From Cyprinodon diabolis (taxonomy: Eukaryota; Chordata; Actinopteri; Cyprinodontiformes; Cyprinodontidae), in NCBI GenBank assembly GCA_030533445.1, contig JARPUW010000491.1, positions 305,917-369,916 on the forward strand: a DNA stretch of 64,000 bases, written 5' to 3'. Below the pieces are notes generated by a model. It did no database searches, had not been told where the DNA came from, and saw only the letters and a program-made list of their open reading frames with translations. Below are positions 48,546-61,707 of the stretch, piece by piece. A program made the position numbers and the translations under genes. How positions within the stretch are numbered: position 1 is the stretch's first letter; each line of letters begins with the position of its first letter.

Positions 48546-50641
48546 GTCGATGAAAATCAGAGCCGTTTTTCATTGGTTTTGGAGCAGAAGAGGGGAGAAA
48601 AACGAATCAGACTATGTGTTTTAAACTCGTCATAAATATTTTTCTGAATGACACACATACACCAAAGTTGGCATAGTTGGAGTCGAAGCAGGACTGACGC
48701 TCACGGTGAAAAAATTTTTTGAATAACTCATACGGTTTTTGCTCAGCAGTCGTTTGTTCGGAGGACATTTTAAGCACCTGAAAGCTGAGTGACAGTGACC
48801 TGCTGCAGCTAGCTCAATTAGAAGCTTAGGTGTGATGAAACGTTTTTTCTTTTTCTTTCTCTTCCTGTTCAGTTTGTAGATGACCTACAGCCATGAAAGT
48901 TACTCCAATTGAAGACAAGATATAGCTGTCGCTTAGATAAAAAGAATTTTTCAGATACCTTTTACGGTTTTTACTCAGCAGTCGTTTGTTCGGAGGGGTG
49001 CTTTAGCAGCTAAAAGGTGAGTGAGAGTGAGGTCCTGCAGTTCAAACAAAGGGAGGAGCATGTGGGCCAACCATTTTGTTTGTGCTTCGTTTTGGGTTGT
49101 GAAAGACCTACAGACATGAAGGTTACCCCAGTCTGAGACAAAGGATAGATGTTGCTTTCACTGAAAGAATTTTTCAGATATCTTTTACGGTTTTTGCTCA
49201 GCAGTCGTTTGTTCGGAGGGTAAGCACCTGGAAGCTAGCTGACAGTTAGCTTCTGCAGCAGCCTGCTAGAGTGCAGCTGCTGAAATCTTAGTGTGAGGCG
49301 GCCATTTTTTTAAGATCAAACATCTTATTCTCGCCCTCACGGCCACATATTTGGAGCTACAGTCACCATTTTTGGTCAGTTTGTAGACTGAAACCTCTGG
49401 ACTCACACAATGTCTTCGGAATTACGGTAGGATTAATACTTTTCCTTAAAAACCCTCCAGACCAACCTAAAGTCGATGAGTTTCAGCCTTTCTCCATTCT
49501 TTTTGAGCTGAAGATGGGAGAGAAACGAATCAGACTATGTGTTTTCAAGTCGTCATAAATATTGTTCTGAATGACACACATACACCAAAGTTGGTATACT
49601 TGGAGTCGAAGGATTGCTGATGCTCATGGTGAAAATGTTTTTTGAATAACTCATACGGTTTTTGATCAGTAGTCGTTTGTTTTCGTTGCCGTTCTTCCCA
49701 TACAAAAAAGCCTGGGAAGAAGAAACCAATAGTGAGTGCAGCTGTTGTCTGTGTCAGTGAGAGGCTCGTTAAGCGTTGTCAAGGTTACCAAGCTTCAAAC
49801 AGATTTTACCTCTGCTGTTTTAAACAGCACATATTAATCTAATGGAGGGTGAAAGGACTGATTTAACATTGGGAAATGGATACTATATGACTGCTGTCCA
49901 TGACACTTCCCTTGCCACTCAGCACTGATAGACTTTCAAAATAAGACTCCAGGGACCCTACAAAATAAAAGCCTCTATATTTTTTACATATATTTATTGC
50001 CCTATATGGCTCAATATTATGACCCAAACTCAACCCCGTTTTAGAGAATAGACTCTAGGAGACTGTTTAAAACACACCCTATAGCAAATTTCAAAATAAA
50101 AGCCTCCCATTTCCGCTTCATCTACTGCCCTAATAACATGGAAAAAGAGTGATTTAACGATTGGAAAGTAATCAACTATCATTGACGGGTCTGAACATTT
50201 TCTATAAACACAACTCTGTTGGACTTTCAAAATAAGACTCCAGCGACCCTACAAAATAAAAGCCTCTAGATTATACTAATGCATTAATTGATGCAAATGG
50301 CTCAACATTATGACCCAAACTCTTCCAGGTTGTTTTTATTAGACTCTAGTGACCTTTTCAAAACACACCCAGAGCAAATTTCACAATAAAAGTCTCCCAT
50401 TTACTCTGTAATACAGCAACTATTCACCTAATAACATGGAAAACCAGTGATTTAACATTTGGAAATTGATTCTATATAACTGCTGGGCATGACCCATCTT
50501 TTGATGCACATTCATGATAGACTTTCAAAATAAGACTACAAGGACTCTACAGAATAAAAGCCTCTTCCTTATACACACTCATACATTCTGGCATATTGCT
50601 CATTGCCATTTGTAATTTCATCACTGCAATGGCTCTTAGAA

Positions 50642-50815
50642 GGCGGGCAGAGCCCGCCATTGGTGATTTCATCACTGCAATGGCTCTTAGAAGGCGGGCG
50701 GAGCCCGCCATTGGTGATTTCATCACTGCAATGGCTCTTAGCAGGCGGGCAGAGCCCGCCATTGGTGATTTTTTTCATCGCTGCAAGGGCTCCTAGCAGG
50801 CGGGCGGAGCCCACC
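50642..50815. repeat. Hairpin minisatellite, 4 hairpins (unit 16)
   Basis: Loops AGA, GGA, AGA, GGA; last stem ends GCCCACC. Confidence 0.92.
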
Positions 50816-51088
50816 AACTGAGCTTTACCCACTGCGGTTCAATATGGACAACCCATATTACCCTTTTGCATCATACGCTGTGCACGTCTATTTCCCAGAT
50901 TTCAGCACAAGTGGCACACAGCTCTCTTTGCCCATGACCTAGCCCTCTTTCCTTCCCTCAGCAGCCCTCAAAGGCGTAAGCAGTTGGTCTGGGGAGCCCC
51001 GACATCACTTGCCAGGGCCGTATTGGCCCTGTTCCCCAGACGGGCAGTAGGTGGCCCCCCTCAAAATTTCTTTAGAAATTTTCTAGTT

Positions 51089-51154
51089 GGGGGGCCACAT
51101 GCCGAAGGCATGGCCCACCTACTACTATTGCACATATTTATTCCGCGTATTATT
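51089..51154. repeat. 66-bp foldback repeat, 1 copy (unit 16)
   Basis: Single intact copy at the usual site after CTAGTT. Confidence 0.93.
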
Positions 51155-51755
51155 ATTATTATAATTCTCCCGTATACCCAAAACTTCGGCGCGTAACTAG
51201 TCCCGCACGGTTTGGCGGATCGGGCCCAAAGTTGGCACACGCGTCGGGACCAATGGGGTGATGTGTGCTTGTATAAAACTTTCTCATTAGTCCGAAGGTT
51301 TGCGAATTATTAGCAAAAACGTCGCAAAAAAATCCCATAGGAAATGAATGGGGAAAGGAAAAAAAAAGCATAAAAAACAGCACTTCACTGTGTCGGCATA
51401 CATTCACCTAGAAAAACAGTTTGAAGCTCAGTTTGTAGATAAATCCTTCGTCTATTTAAAACTGAAGACGGTATGTTGATAACTGCTACGGTTTTTGTAT
51501 AATCAGACCTCAAGCGCCACAAAGTTTTAGCAAAATCCAGCCTGCTAGAGTGGAGCAACTGAAAAGCTAGAGTGTGAGGCAGGCGTTTTTTAAACACAAA
51601 AAAACATTTTAAACTCGCCCTCACGGCCACATATTTATAGCTAGAGTCACCATTTTTGGTCAGTTTGTAGACTGAAATCTCTGGACCCACACAATATCTT
51701 CGGAATTACGGTAGGATTAATACTTTTCCTTAAAAACCCTCCAGACCGACCTAAA

Positions 51756-54700
51756 GTCGATGAAAATCAGAGCAGTTTTTCATTGGTTTTGGAGCAGAAG
51801 AGGGGAGAAAAACGAATCAGACTATGTGTTTTCAAGTCGTCATAAATATTTTTCTGAATGACACACATACACCAAAGTTGGCATAGTTGGAGTCGAAGGA
51901 TGGCTGACGCTCACGGTGAAAGAATTTTTTGAATAACTCATACGGTTTTTGCTCAGCAGTCGTTTGTTCGGAGGACATTTTAAGCACCTCAAAGCTGGGT
52001 GAGTGACCTGCTGCAGCTAGCTCAATTAGAAGCTCATGTGTGACGAAACGTTTTTTCTTTTTCTTTCTCTTCCCATTCAGGTTGTAGATGACCTACAGCC
52101 ATGAAAGTTACTCCAATTGAAGACAAGATATAGCTGTCGCTTAGATAAAAATAATTTTTGAGATACCTTTTATGGTTTTTACTCAGCAGTCGTTTGTTCG
52201 GAGGGGTGCTTTAGCAGCTGAAAGGTGAGTGAGAGTGAGGTCCTGCAGTTAAAAGAAAGGGAGGAGCAGGTGGGCCAACCATTTTGTTTTTGCTTCGTTT
52301 TGGGTTGTGAAAGACCTACAGACATGAAGGTTACCCCAGTCTGAGACAAAGGATAGATGTTGCTTTCACTGAAAGAATTTTTCAGATACCTTTTACGGTT
52401 TTTGCTCAGCAGTCGTTTGTTCGGAGGGTAAGCACCTGGAAGCTAGCTGACAGTTAGCTTCTGCAGCAGCCTGCTAGAGTGCAGCTGCTGAAATCTTAGT
52501 GGGAGGCGGCCATTTTTTTAAGATCAAACATCTTATTCTCGCCCTCACGGCCACATATTTGGACCTACAGTCACCATTTTTGGTCAGTTTGTAGACTGAA
52601 ACCTCTGGACTCACACAATGTCTTCGGAATTACGGTAGGATGAATACTTTTCCTTAAAAACCCTCCAGACCAACCTAAAGTCGATGAGTTTCAGCCTTTC
52701 TCCATTCTTTTTAAACTGAAGATGGGAGAAAAACGAATCAGACTATGTGTTTTCAAGTCGTCATAAATGTTGTTCTGAATGACACACATACACCAAAGTT
52801 GGTATAGTTGGAGTCGAAGGATTGCTGATGCTCATGGTGAAATTTTTTTTTTAATAACTCATACGGTTTTTGCTCAGCAGTCGTTTGTTCGGTGCCGTTC
52901 TTCCCATACAAAAAAGCCTGGGAAGAAGAAACCAATAGTGAGTGCAGCTGTTGTCTGTGTCAGTGAGAGGCTCATTAAGCGTTGTCAAGGTTACCAAGCT
53001 TCAAACAGATTTTACCTCTGCTGTTTTAAACAGCACATATTAATCTAATGGAGGGTGAAAGCACTGATTTAACATTGGGAAATGGATACTATATGACTGC
53101 CGTCCATGACACTTCCCTTGCCACTCAGCACTGATTGACTTTCAAAATAAGACTCCAGGGACCCTTCAAAATAAAAGCCTCTATATTTTTTACATATATT
53201 TATTGCCCTATATGGCTCAACATTATGACCCAAACTCAACCCCATTTTAGAGAATAGACTCTAGGAGACTGTTTAAAACACACCCTATGGCAAATTTCAA
53301 AATAAAAGCCTCCCATTTCCACTTCATCTACTGCCCTAATAAAATGGAAAAAGAGTGATTTAACGATTGGAAAGTCATCAACTATCATTGATGGGTCTGA
53401 ACATTTTCTCTAAACACAACTCTGTTGGACTTTCAAAATAAGACTCCAGGGACCCTACAAAATAAAAGCCTCTAGATTATACTAATGCATTAATTGATGC
53501 AAATGGCTCAACATTATGACCCAAACTCTTCCAGGTTGTTTTTATTAGACTCTAGTGACCTTTTCAAAACACACCCCAGAGCAAATTTCGCAATAAAAGT
53601 CTCCCATTTACTCTGTAATACAGCAACTATTCACCTAATAGCATGGAAAACCAGTGATTTAACATTTGGAAATGGATCTATATCACTGCTGGGCGTGACC
53701 CATCTTTTGATGCACATTCATGATAGACTTTCAAAATAAGACTACAAGGACTCTACAGAATAAAAGCCTCTTCCTTATACACACTCATACATTCTGGCAT
53801 ATTGCTCATTGCCATTGGTGATTTCATCACTGCAATGGCTCTTAGAAGGCGGGCGGAGCCCGCCAAAGGTGATTACATCACTGCAATGGCTCTTAGCAGG
53901 CGGGAGGAGCCCGCCATTGGTGATTTCATCACTGCAATGGCTCTTAGAAGGCGGGCAGAGCCCGCCATTGGTGATTTTTTTCTTCACTGAGATGGCTCCT
54001 CGCAGGCGGGCGAAGCCCGCCAACTGGGCTTTACCCACTGTGTTTCAATATGGACAACCCATATTACCCTTGTGCATCATACGCTGTGCACGTCTATTTC
54101 CCAGATTTCAGCACAAGTGGCACACAGCTCTCTTTGCCCATGACCTAGCCCTCTTTCCTTCCCTCAGCAGCCCTCAAAGGCGTAAGCAGTTGGTCTGGGG
54201 AGCCCCGACGTCACTTGCCAGGGCCGTATTGGCCCGGTTCCCCAGACGGGCAGTAGGTGGCCCCCCTCAAAATTTCTTTAGAAATTTTCTAGTTATTATA
54301 ATTCTCCCGTATACCCAAAACTTCGGCGCGTAACTAGTCCCGCACGGTTTGGCGGATCGGGCCCAAAGTTGGCACACGCGTCGGGACCAATGGGGTGATG
54401 TGTGCTTGTATAAAACTTTCTCATTAGTCCGAAGGTTTGCGAATTATTAGCGAAAACGTCGCAAAAAAATCCCATAGGAAATGAATGGGGAGAGGAAAAA
54501 AAAAGCATAAAAAACAGCACTTCACTGTGTCGGCATACATTCACCTAGAAAAACAGTTTGAAGCTCAGTTTGTAGATAAATCCTTCGTCTATTTAAAACT
54601 GAAGACGGTATGTTGATAACTGCTACGGTTTTTGTATAATCAGACCTCAAGCGCCACAAAGTTTTAGCAAAATCCAGCCTGCTAGAGTGGAGCAACTGAA

Positions 54701-54892
54701 AAGCTAGAGTGTGAGGCAGGCGTTTTTTAAACACAAAAAAACATTTTAAACTCGCCCTCACGGCCACATATTTATAGCTAGAGTCACCATTTTTGGTCAG
54801 TTTGTAGACTGAAATCTCTGGACCCACACAATATCTTCGGAATTACGGTAGGATTAATACTTTTCCTTAAAAACCCTCCAGACCGACCTAAA
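51756..54892 (+). repeat. Repeat unit 17 (3137 bp), mosaic
   Basis: At least three sources: a left part with GAGCAGTTTTTC and TTGGACCTACAG as in unit 5 plus many private changes; a middle of the 8/14/15 type (GAAAGCACTG, GCCGTCC, CCCTTCAA, CAACCCCATTTT); and a right part like unit 1 (GGGCGTGACCC, TTTTGATGCACATTC). Four hairpins, no 66-bp copy. A 1-base deletion (GGATCTATATC) lies in block B. Confidence 0.95.
53848..54021. repeat. Hairpin minisatellite, 4 hairpins (unit 17)
   Basis: Lacks the short-spacer hairpin. The second hairpin has a stem change (GGCGGGA). Confidence 0.92.
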
Positions 54893-56988
54893 GTCGATGA
54901 AAATCAGAGCCGTTTTTCATTGGTTTTGGAGCAGAAGAGGGGAGAAAAACGAATCCGACTATGTGTTTTAAACTCGTCATAAATATTTTTCTGAATGACA
55001 CACATACACCAAAGTTGGCATAGTTGGAGTCGAAGGATGACTGACGCTCACGGTGAAAAAATTTTTTGAATAACTCATACGGTTTTTGCTCAGCAGTCGT
55101 TTGTTCGGAGGACATTTTAAGCACCTGAAAGCTGAGTGACAGTGACCTGCTGCAGCTAGCTCAATTAGAAGCTTAGGTGTGATGAAACGTTTTTTCTTTT
55201 TCTTTCTCTTCCCATTCAGTTTGTAGATGACCTACAGCCATGAAAGTTACTCCAATTGAAGACAAGATATAGCTGTCGCTTAGATAAAAAGAATTTTTCA
55301 GATACCTTTTACGGTTTTTACTCAGCAGTCGTTTGTTCGGAGGGGTGCTTTAGCAGCTAAAAGGTGAGTGAGAGTGAGGTCCTGCAGTTCAAACAAAGGG
55401 AGGAGCAGGTGGGCCAACCATTTTGTTTGTGCTTCGTTTTGGGTTGTGAAAGACCTACAGACATGAAGGTTACCCCAGTCTGAGACAAAGGATAGATGTT
55501 GCTTTCACTGAAAGAATTTTTCAGATATCTTTTACGGTTTTTGCTCAGCAGTCGTTTGTTCGGAGGGTAAGCACCTGGAAGCTAGCTGACAGTTAGCTTC
55601 TGCAGCAGCCTGCTAGAGTGCAGCTGCTGAAATCTTAGTGTGAGGCGGCCATTTTTTTAAGATCAAACATCTTATTCTCGCCCTCACGGCCACATATTTG
55701 GAGCTACAGTCACCATTTTTGGTCAGTTTGTAGACTGAAACCTCTGGACTCACACAATGTCTTCGGAATTACGGTAGGATTAATACTTTTCCTTAAAAAC
55801 CCTCCAGACCAACCTAAAGTCGATGAGAGTTTCAGCCTTTCTCTATTCTTTTTGAGCTGAAGATGGGAGAGAAACGAATCACACTATGTGTTTTCACTCG
55901 TCATAAATATTTTTTCTGAATGACACACATACACCAAAGTTGGTATAGTTGGAGTCGAAGGATTGCTGATGCTCATGGTGAAAATGTTTTTTGAATAACT
56001 CATACGGTTTTTGATCAGTAGTCGTTTGTTCGGTGCCGTTCTTCCCATACAAAAAAGCCTGGGAAGAAGAAACCAATAGTGAGTGCAGCTGTTGTCTGTG
56101 TCAGTGAGAGGCTCGTTAAGCGTTGTCAAGGTTACCAAGCTTCAAACAGATTTTACCTCTGCTGTTTTTAACAGCACATATTAATCTAATGGAGGGTGAA
56201 AGGACTGATTTAACATTGGGAAATGGATACTATATGACTGCTGTCCATGACACTTCCCTTGCCACTCAGCACTGATAGACTTTCAAAATAAGACTCCAGG
56301 GACCCTACAAAATAAAAGCCTCTATATTTTTTACATATATTTATTGCCCTATATGGCTCAACATTATGACCCAAACTCAACCCCGTTTTAGAGAATAGAC
56401 TCTAGGAGACTGTTTAAAACACACCCTATAGCAAATTTCAAAATAAAAGCCTCCCATTTCCGCTTCATCTGCTGCCCTAATAACATGGAAAAAGAGTGAT
56501 TTAACGATTGGAAAGTAATCAACTATCATTGACGGGTCTGAACATTTTCTATAAACACAACTCTGTTGGACTTTCAAAATAAGACTCCAGGGACCCTACA
56601 AAATAAAAGCCTCTAGATTATACTAATGCATTAATTGATGCAAATGGCTCAACATTATGACCCAAACTCTTCCAGGTTGTTTTTATTAGACTCTAGTGAC
56701 CTTTTCAAAACACACCCAGAGCAAATTTCACAATAAAAGTCTCCCATTTACTCTGTAATACAGCAACTATTCACCTAATAACATGGAAAACCAGTGATTT
56801 AACATTTGGAAATGGATTCTATATCACTGCTGGGCGTGACCCATCTTTTGATGCACATTCATGATAGACTTTCAAAATAAGACTACAAGGACTCTACAGA
56901 ATAAAAGCCTCTTCCTTATACACACTCATACATTCTGGCATATTGCTCATTGCCATTGGTGATTTCATCACTGCAATGGCTCTTAGAA

Positions 56989-57189
56989 GGCGGGCGGAGC
57001 CCGCCAATGGTAACAGGCGGGCGGAGCCCGCCAAAGGTGATTACATCACTGCAATGGCTCTTAGCAGGCGGGCGGAGCCCGCCATTGGTGATTTCATCAC
57101 TGCAATGGCTCTTAGAAGGCGGGCAGAGCCCGCCATTGGTGATTTTTTTCTTCACTGAGATGGCTCCTAGCAGGCGGGCGAAGCCCGCC
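56989..57189. repeat. Hairpin minisatellite, 5 hairpins (unit 18)
   Basis: Same as unit 1, all stems perfect. Confidence 0.92.
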
Positions 57190-57462
57190 AACTGGGCTTT
57201 ACCCACTGTGTTTCAATATGGACAACCCATATTACCCTTGTGCATCATACGCTGTGCACGTCTATTTCCCAGATTTCAGCACAAGTGGCACACAGCTCTC
57301 TTTGCCCATGAACTTGCCCTCTTTCCTTCCCTCAGCAGCCCTCAAAGTCGTAAGCAGTTGGTCTGGGGAGCCCCGACGTCACTTGCCAGGGCCGTATTGG
57401 CCCGGTTCCCCAGACGGGCAGTAGGTGGCCCCCCTCAAAATTTCTTTAGAAATTTTCTAGTT

Positions 57463-57729
57463 GGGGGGCCACATGCCGAAGGCATGGCCCACCTACTACT
57501 ATTGCACATATTTATTCCGCGTATTATTGGGGGGCCACATGCCGAAGGCATGGCCCACCTACTACTATTGCACATATTTATTCCGCGTATTATTGGGGGG
57601 CCACATGCCGAAGGCATGGCCCACCTACTACTATTGCACATATTTATTCCGCGTATTATTATTGGGGGGCCACATGCCGAAGGCATGGCCCACCTACTAC
57701 TATTGCACATATTTATTCCGCGTATTATT
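57463..57729. repeat. 66-bp foldback repeat, 4 copies (unit 18)
   Basis: Starts at 57463, 57529, 57595 and 57664; an extra ATT lies before the fourth. The copies look identical otherwise, so the expansion is recent. It creates the longest open frame in the window (56950-57771, + strand, 273 codons), which I read as a by-product of the 66-bp period. Confidence 0.93.
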
Positions 57730-60423
57730 ATTATTATAATTCTCCCGTATACCCAAAACTTCGGCGCGTAACTAGTCCCGCACGGTTTGGCGGATCGGGC
57801 CCAAAGTTGGCACACGCGTCGGGACCAATGGGGTGATGTGTGCTTGTATAAAACTTTCTCATTAGTCCGAAGGTTTGCGAATTATTAGCGAAAACGTCGC
57901 AAAAAAATCCCATAGGAAATGAATGGGGAGAGGAAAAAAAAAGCATAAAAAACAGCACTTCACTGTGTCGGCATACATTCACCTAGAAAAACAGTTTGAA
58001 GCTCAGTTTGTAGATAAATCCTTCGTCTATTTAAAACTGAAGACGGTATGTTGATAACTGCTACGGTTTTTGTATAATCAGACCTCAAGCGCCACAAAGT
58101 TTTAGCAAAATCCAGCCTGCTAGAGTGGAGCAACTGAAAAGCTAGAGTGTGAGGCAGGCGTTTTTTAAACACAAAAAAACATTTTAAACTCGCCCTCACG
58201 GCCACATATTTATAGCTAGAGTCACCATTTTTGGTCAGTTTGTAGACTGAAATCTCTGGACCCACACAATATCTTCGGAATTACGGTAGGATTAATACTT
58301 TTCCTTAAAAACCCTCCAGACCGACCTAAAGTCGATGAAAATCAGAGCCGTTTTTCATTGGTTTTGGAGCAGAAGAGGGGAGAAAAACGAATCAGACTAT
58401 GTGTTTTAAACTCGTCATAAATATTTTTCTGAATGACACACATACACCAAAGTTGGCATAGTTGGAGTCGAAGCATGACTGACGCTCACGGTGAAAAAAT
58501 TTTTTGAATAACTCATACGGTTTTTGCTCAGCAGTCGTTTGTTCGGAGGACATTTTAAGCACCTGAAAGCTGAGTGACAGTGACCTGCTGCAGCTAGCTC
58601 AATTAGAAGCTTAGGTGTGATGAAACGTTTTTTCTTTTTCTTTCTCTTCCCATTCAGTTTGTAGATGACCTACAGCCATGAAAGTTACTCCAATTGAAGA
58701 CAAGATATAGCTGTCGCTTAGATAAAAAGAATTTTTCAGATACCTTTTACGGTTTTTACTCAGCAGTCGTTTGTTCGGAGGGGTGCTTTAGCAGCTAAAA
58801 GGTGAGTGAGAGTGAGGTCCTGCAGTTCAAACAAAGGGAGGAGCAGGTGGGCCAACCATTTTGTTTGTGCTTCGTTTTGGGTTGTGAAAGACCTACAGAC
58901 ATGAAGGTTACCCCAGTCTGAGACAAAGGATAGATGTTGCTTTCACTGAAAGAATTTTTCAGATATCTTTTACGGTTTTTGCTCAGCAGTCGTTTGTTCG
59001 GAGGGTAAGCACCTGGAAGCTAGCTGACAGTTAGCTTCTGCAGCAGCCTGCTAGAGTGCAGCTGCTGAAATTTAGTGTGAGGCGGCCATTTTTTTAAGAT
59101 CAAACATCTTATTCTCGCCCTCACGGCCACATATTTGGAGCTACAGTCACCATTTTTGGTCAGTTTGTAGACTGAAACCTCTGGACTCACACAATGTCTT
59201 CGGAATTACGGTAGGATTAATACTTTTCCTTAAAAACCCTCCAGACCAACCTAAAGTCGATGAGTTTCAGCCTTTCTCCATTCTTTTTGAGCTGAAGATG
59301 GGAGAGAAACGAATCAGACTATGTGTTTTCAAGTCGTCATAAATATTGTTCTGAATGACACACATACACCAAAGTTGGTATAGTTGGAGTCGAAGGATTG
59401 CTGATGCTCATGGTGAAAATGTTTTTTGAATAACTCATACGGTTTTTGATCAGTAGTCGTTTGTTCGGTGCCGTTCTTCCTATACAAAAAAGCCTGGGAA
59501 GAAGAAACCAATAGTGAGTGCAGCTGTTGTCTGTGTCAGTGAGAGGCTCGTTAAGCGTTGTCAAGGTTACCAAGCTTCAAACAGATTTTACCTCTGCTGT
59601 TTTAAACAGCACATATTAATCTAATGGAGGGTGAAAGGACTGATTTAACATTGGGAAATGGATACTATATGACTGCTGTCCATGACACTTCCCTTGCCAC
59701 TCAGCACTGATAGACTTTCAAAATAAGACTCCAGGGACCCTACAAAATAAAAGCCTCTATATTTTTTACATATATTTATTGCCCTATATGGCTCAACATT
59801 ATGACCCAAACTCAACCCCGTTTTAGAGAATAGACTCTAGGAGACTGTTTAAAACACACCCTATAGCAAATTTCAAAATAAAAGCCTCCCATTTCCGCTT
59901 CATCTACTGCCCTAATAACATGGAAAAAGAGTGATTTAACGATTGGAAAGTAATCAACTATCATTGACGGGTCTGAACATTTTCTATAAACACAACTCTG
60001 TTGGACTTTCAAAATAAGACTCCAGCGACCCTACAAAATAAAAGCCTCTAGATTATACTAATGCATTAATTGATGCAAATGGCTCAACATTATGACCCAA
60101 ACTCTTCCAGGTTGTTTTTATTAGACTCTAGTGACCTTTTCAAAACACACCCAGAGCAAATTTCACAATAAAAGTCTCCCATTTACTCTGTAATACAGCA
60201 ACTATTCACCTAATAACATGGAAAACCAGTGATTTAACATTTGGAAATTGATTCTATATAACTGCTGGGCATGACCCATCTTTAGATGCACTTCCATGAT
60301 AGACTTTCAAAATAAGACTCCAGGGACTCTACAGAATAAAAGCCTCTTCCTTATACACACTCATACATTCTGGCATATTGCTCATTGCCATTTGTAATTT
60401 CATCACTGCAATGGCTCTTAGAA

Positions 60424-60597
60424 GGCGGGCGGAGCCCGCCATTGGTGATTTCATCACTGCAATGGCTCTTAGAAGGCGGGCGGAGCCCGCCATTGGTGAT
60501 TTCATCACTGCAATGGCTCTTAGCAGGCGGGCAGAGCCCGCCATTGGTGATTTTTTTCATCGCTGCAAGGGCTCCTAGCAGGCGGGCGGAGCCCCCC
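60424..60597. repeat. Hairpin minisatellite, 4 hairpins (unit 19)
   Basis: The last hairpin ends GCCCCCC, a further decayed form of the GCCCACC seen in units 5, 12 and 16. Confidence 0.92.
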
Positions 60598-60870
60598 AAC
60601 TGAGCTTTACCCACTGCGGTTCAATATGGACAACCCATATTACCCTTTTGCATCATACGCTGTGCACGTCTATTTCCCAGATTTCAGCACAAGTGGCACA
60701 CAGCTCTCTTTGCCCATGACCTAGCCCTCTTTCCTTCCCTCAGCAGCCCTCAAAGGCGTAAGCAGTTGGTCTGGTGAGCCCCGACATCACTTGCCAGGGC
60801 CGTATTGGCCCTGTTCCCCAGACGGGCAGTAGGTGGCCCCCCTCAAAATTTCTTTAGAAATTTTCTAGTT

Positions 60871-60936
60871 GGGGGGCCACATGCCGAAGGCATGGCCCAC
60901 CTACTACTATTGCACATATTTATTCCGCGTATTATT
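60871..60936. repeat. 66-bp foldback repeat, 1 copy (unit 19)
   Basis: Single intact copy followed by an ATT run. Confidence 0.93.
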
Positions 60937-61699
60937 ATTATTATTATAATTCTCCCGTATACCCAAAACTTCGGCACGTAACTAGTCCCGCACGGTTTGG
61001 CGGATCGGGCCCAAAGTTGGCACACGCGTCGGGACCAATGGGGTGATGTGTGCTTGTATAAAACTTTCTCATTAGTCCGAAGGTTTGCGAATTATTAGCG
61101 AAAACGTCGCAAAAAAATCCCATAGGAAATGAATGGGGAGAGGAAAAAAAAAGCATAAAAAACAGCACTTCACTGTGTCGGCATACATTCACCTAGAAAA
61201 ACAGTTTGAAGCTCAGTTTGTAGATAAATCCTTCGTCTATTTAAAACTGAAGACGGTATGTTGATAACTGCTACGGTTTTTGTATAATCAGACCTCAAGC
61301 GCCACAAAGTTTTAGCAAAATCCAGCCTGCTAGAGTGGAGCAACTGAAAAGCTAGAGTGTGAGGCAGGCGTTTTTTAAACACAAAAAAACATTTTAAACT
61401 CGCCCTCACGGCCACATATTTATAGCTAGAGTCACCATTTTTGGTCAGTTTGTAGACTGAAATCTCTGGACCCACACAATATCTTCGGAATTACGGTAGG
61501 ATTAATACTTTTCCTTAAAAACCCTCCAGACCGACCTAAAGTCGATGAAAATCAGAGCCGTTTTTCATTGGTTTTGGAGCAGAAGAGGGGAGAAAAACGA
61601 ATCAGACTATGTGTTTTAAACTCGTCATAAATATTTTTCTGAATGACACACATACACCAAAGTTGGCATAGTTGGAGTCGAAGGATGGCTGACGCTCAC

Positions 61700-61707
61700 G
61701 GTGAAAA
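61700..61707 (+). other. Deletion junction: Y/X crossover in GGTGAAAA
   Basis: The last Y-specific base is the C at 61699 and the first X-specific base is the T at 61708. The 8 bases between are common to both parents, so the exchange lies here, within a longer block of diverged homology. Confidence 0.85.

Larger units (their letters stand above)
48546..51755 (+). repeat. Repeat unit 16 (3210 bp)
   Basis: Sister of unit 12 with a full four-hairpin array and one 66-bp copy. The end of block B is of the unit 1 type (TTTTGATGCACATTC) while the hairpins are of the unit 5 type, so a switch lies in the roughly 100 bases between them. Confidence 0.96.
54893..58330 (+). repeat. Repeat unit 18 (3438 bp)
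   Basis: It carries four 66-bp copies, the most in the window, and five hairpins. Its length equals the 3171-bp form plus 267 bp (4 x 66 + 3). It starts with the CGAATCCGAC mark, then follows the common type. The palindrome at the X/B junction is changed to GCTGTT-TTT-AACAGC. Confidence 0.96.
58331..61540 (+). repeat. Repeat unit 19 (3210 bp)
   Basis: Four hairpins, one 66-bp copy. It shares CTTCCTATAC, GAGCCCCCCAAC and GGTCTGGTGAGCC with unit 20 and no other unit, so the two arose by a recent tandem duplication. A 1-base deletion lies at GAAATTTAG (others GAAATCTTAG). Confidence 0.96.
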
